Part shown: positions 6,368 through 7,863 of the stretch, one piece after another
Position numbering within the stretch: position 1 is the first letter of the stretch
Layout of the letters: every line of letters begins with the position of its first letter
Origin: Chloroflexota bacterium
Lineage (GTDB): Bacteria; Chloroflexota; Dehalococcoidia; Lucifugimonadales; JACPCL1
Length of the DNA: 7,863 bases
Direction of reading: 5' to 3'
Assembly (NCBI GenBank): GCA_016210375.1
Contig: JACQUH010000152.1
Coordinates: 1 to 7,863 of the forward strand
Made by a program: the position numbers and the translations under genes
The notes under the pieces: model-generated
What the model was told of the DNA's origin: nothing
Seen by the model: the letters and a program-made list of their open reading frames with translations, nothing else
Databases searched by the model: none

Positions 6368-7785
6368 GCAGGTTCCTGGTGCCTGTGTTTGCCTTCGGGG
6401 TGGTGTCGGTCCTCTCCTTTACCCTCATCGTGGCCATCATCCTCCGTCCCTGGGCGGGAACGGACGGGGGCTGGCGTACCCACCTGAACCTGACCGAGTC
6501 CGCTTACACCGACTACAGCCGCTCCGCTCAAACCCTTGTGTCCGCCCGGGGGCAGACCTTGAACCCGGTGGGGAGCCTTAGCCCCAGCGCCGCCGGCCTC
6601 CCCAGCGAGGCAGAAGGCCTGGGCATGTACGTTACCAAAGGCTGTGGGGGCTGCCACGGGCTGGATGCGCGGGGTGGTGTGGTAGGCCCTGACCTCACCG
6701 ATGTCGCCGAGGCCAAGGTGCGCCGGGAGGTGCGAAAGGGGCCAAAGGGCATGCCCTCTTTCCACACCCAGGACGTCACGGACGATGAGTTGAACCTCAT
6801 CGTGGGATACCTGGCCGGGCTCACGCCGGCCCCAGCCCCGACGCCCTCCGAACCTGTCGCCCAGCCCACTCCCACACCCCAGCCCCAACCTACGGCATCG
6901 CCGACATCAACGCCGGCAGTCGCCCCCACGCCAACGCCGGCAGGGGCCGCGACACCGACGCCTCCGCCGGCCACTGCGGTCCCCACTCCGACGCCGGCCC
7001 AGGTGACTCCTTCGGTACCTGCGCCCACGCCCACCTCAGCCATTCCTTCGGGCCCCATTTCCGTGCAGGCCGCCCGGGCGGCCATCACCGTGGACGGTAA
7101 GGACGCCGATTGGGCCGCCATCCCCGGGACCAGCGTGACCCTTCAGCAGATCAAACCCATCCCCGGAGTGAAGATGGGCAAACAGGGGCCTGTTGTTGTA
7201 ACCCTCAAGGTGGCGGCAGACTCCCAGAAGGTCTATGTCCTGGTGGAGGTCCCCGATGACTATGACTGGGTCCGCGGCGACCCGTACCTCTCGGCCAAGA
7301 TGGCAGTGATGTTCCGTATTGACAATCCCGCGGCAGCCCACATGGGGACCACAGAAGAGGAGCAGAAAAAGAGCCTGGGGATGGTGGATATCTGGCACTG
7401 GAGCCTGGATTGCGGCCCGGGGGAGGTTGCCGGCGGCGGCGGCGTCAAAGGCGGTAAGGACGCGAAGTGCGCCCTGGACGACGAGTGGGCGACCACCCCT
7501 CAAGAGCGGAAGGACGACAACACCGCCCAGGCGGAGAACAGCCTGGCGGGAGTGTGGGAGCACACCGGCCGCGCCCAGGGCGCGGGAGCGCCGGGCACGT
7601 GGGTCTTTGAGCTCTCCCGCCCCCTGAATACCGGCGACCCCCAGGACGCTCAGCTCGCCCTGGGCGGCAAGACCTACGTGGCTCTGGCGTACTGGGACCC
7701 CGACGAGAACTCCAATGGTTGGACCGAGGCTGGCCACCGCCAGAGTGCCACTTCCCATGGTTGGATTGAGGTGACTCTGCCCTAG
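6364..7785 (+). CDS. Membrane-anchored cytochrome c fused to an ethylbenzene dehydrogenase gamma-like haem domain
   Basis: A 473-residue multidomain protein. An N-terminal helix (about residues 6-28) is an uncleaved anchor or signal. A small class I-type cytochrome c domain (about 83-153) has CGGCH (Cys94, Cys97, His98), a GPDLTDV segment and a likely distal Met130 in KGMPSFH. A Pro/Thr/Ala-rich linker covers about 154-231. The C-terminal domain (about 235-473) begins ITVDGKDADWAAIP and contains VDIWHWSLD and ALAYWDPDENSNGWTEAGH. This is the pattern of the haem b-binding domain of EbdC/DdhC/SerC-type gamma subunits (PF09459, DOMON-like). Axial ligands of that haem cannot be assigned by eye; Met327 and residues near 453-465 are candidates. 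The protein could carry electrons between the Fe-S subunit and an outside partner (inference). ATG 6364 overlaps the previous stop as ATGA. It is the last gene before tandem hairpins. Confidence 0.88.
   Translation: MSRFLVPVFAFGVVSVLSFTLIVAIILRPWAGTDGGWRTHLNLTESAYTDYSRSAQTLVSARGQTLNPVGSLSPSAAGLPSEAEGLGMYVTKGCGGCHGLDARGGVVGPDLTDVAEAKVRREVRKGPKGMPSFHTQDVTDDELNLIVGYLAGLTPAPAPTPSEPVAQPTPTPQPQPTASPTSTPAVAPTPTPAGAATPTPPPATAVPTPTPAQVTPSVPAPTPTSAIPSGPISVQAARAAITVDGKDADWAAIPGTSVTLQQIKPIPGVKMGKQGPVVVTLKVAADSQKVYVLVEVPDDYDWVRGDPYLSAKMAVMFRIDNPAAAHMGTTEEEQKKSLGMVDIWHWSLDCGPGEVAGGGGVKGGKDAKCALDDEWATTPQERKDDNTAQAENSLAGVWEHTGRAQGAGAPGTWVFELSRPLNTGDPQDAQLALGGKTYVALAYWDPDENSNGWTEAGHRQSATSHGWIEVTLP
6823..7056 (+). 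repeat. Low-complexity Pro/Thr-rich linker-coding repeat
   Basis: About 78 codons encode irregular PTPTP, PAPTP and TPTPA units. At the DNA level the unit is close to CCSACGCC with variable third positions, so the amino-acid pattern is kept better than the bases. It links the cytochrome c and haem b domains and probably gives the reach needed between redox partners. Such tracts are prone to length change and to assembly error. Confidence 0.75.
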
Positions 7786-7807
7786 CAGGCTGCGGAAAAA
7801 GGGGAGT

Positions 7808-7830
7808 GCAGAGGGGCAAAGCCCCTCTGC
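7808..7830 (+). terminator. Perfect 10-bp hairpin downstream of the redox operon
   Basis: GCAGAGGGGC (7808-7817) and GCCCCTCTGC (7821-7830) are exact inverted complements around an AAA loop. It starts 22 bases after the cytochrome stop. No T-run follows on the plus strand. On the minus strand a T5 stretch (7796-7800) comes about 7 bases after the stem. It may act as a terminator in either direction or as the arm of an intergenic repeat element. Confidence 0.6.
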
Positions 7831-7836
7831 CGGGAG

Positions 7837-7855
7837 TCTGAGGGTGTCCCTCAGA
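7837..7855 (+). terminator. Second perfect 8-bp hairpin in tandem
   Basis: TCTGAGGG (7837-7844) and CCCTCAGA (7848-7855) pair exactly around a TGT loop, 6 bases after the first hairpin. Two strong stems in tandem mark this as a structured intergenic element running toward the window edge. A weak terminator pair or a dispersed repeat are both possible. Confidence 0.5.
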
Positions 7856-7863
7856 TACAAATC

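Noticed and set aside
6823..7056. Repetitive DNA considered as a CRISPR-like or tandem-repeat array
   Set aside because: It is in frame and coding throughout, with no constant repeat-spacer structure; it is a protein linker.
7036..7860. 274-codon minus-strand open frame
   Set aside because: Antisense to the haem b domain, with low-information composition and a start inside the terminal hairpin element.

Overview
High-GC bacterial DNA with tightly packed, overlapping genes. There is no rRNA, tRNA or other marker that fixes the taxon. A Chloroflexota (Dehalococcoidia-like) origin is my best guess. It rests on an NrfD-type electron-transfer operon, a long Pro/Thr-rich linker in an extracytoplasmic cytochrome, and tandem GC-rich hairpins after the operon. 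This is inference only.

Layout: two opposed gene blocks meet at a short intergenic region (3216-3360). The left block runs on the minus strand. It encodes a NarL/FixJ-type response regulator (3215-2547), its membrane-bound histidine kinase (2547-1030, joined by a 1-base TAATG overlap), a small two-helix membrane protein (894-640) and a MarR-family repressor (619-140). GC-rich hairpins lie at the kinase stop codon and the MarR stop codon. Positions 1-114 hold nothing I can assign, apart from the outer arm (105-110) of a second, competing stem at the MarR stop.

The right block runs on the plus strand as a four-gene operon with 28-base and two 4-base (ATGA) overlaps. It encodes a Tat-exported ferredoxin-like subunit with sixteen cysteines for four [4Fe-4S] clusters, a ten-helix NrfD/ActC-type membrane subunit, a doubly anchored protein with a periplasmic Ig-like domain, and a membrane-anchored c-type cytochrome. 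The cytochrome is joined through a Pro/Thr-rich linker to a C-terminal domain resembling the haem b domain of ethylbenzene dehydrogenase gamma subunits. Two perfect hairpins follow at 7808-7855.

How the parts may work together (inference): NrfD would exchange electrons with the quinone pool. The Fe-S subunit on the outer face would carry them to or from the c haem and the predicted b haem of the terminal cytochrome, with the Ig-like protein as a scaffold. No molybdopterin catalytic subunit is encoded in the operon, which looks bounded by the divergent regulator on one side and the hairpins on the other. The complex is therefore either an electron-relay module lacking the usual catalytic chain, or it works with a partner encoded elsewhere. 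The divergent two-component system is the obvious candidate regulator.
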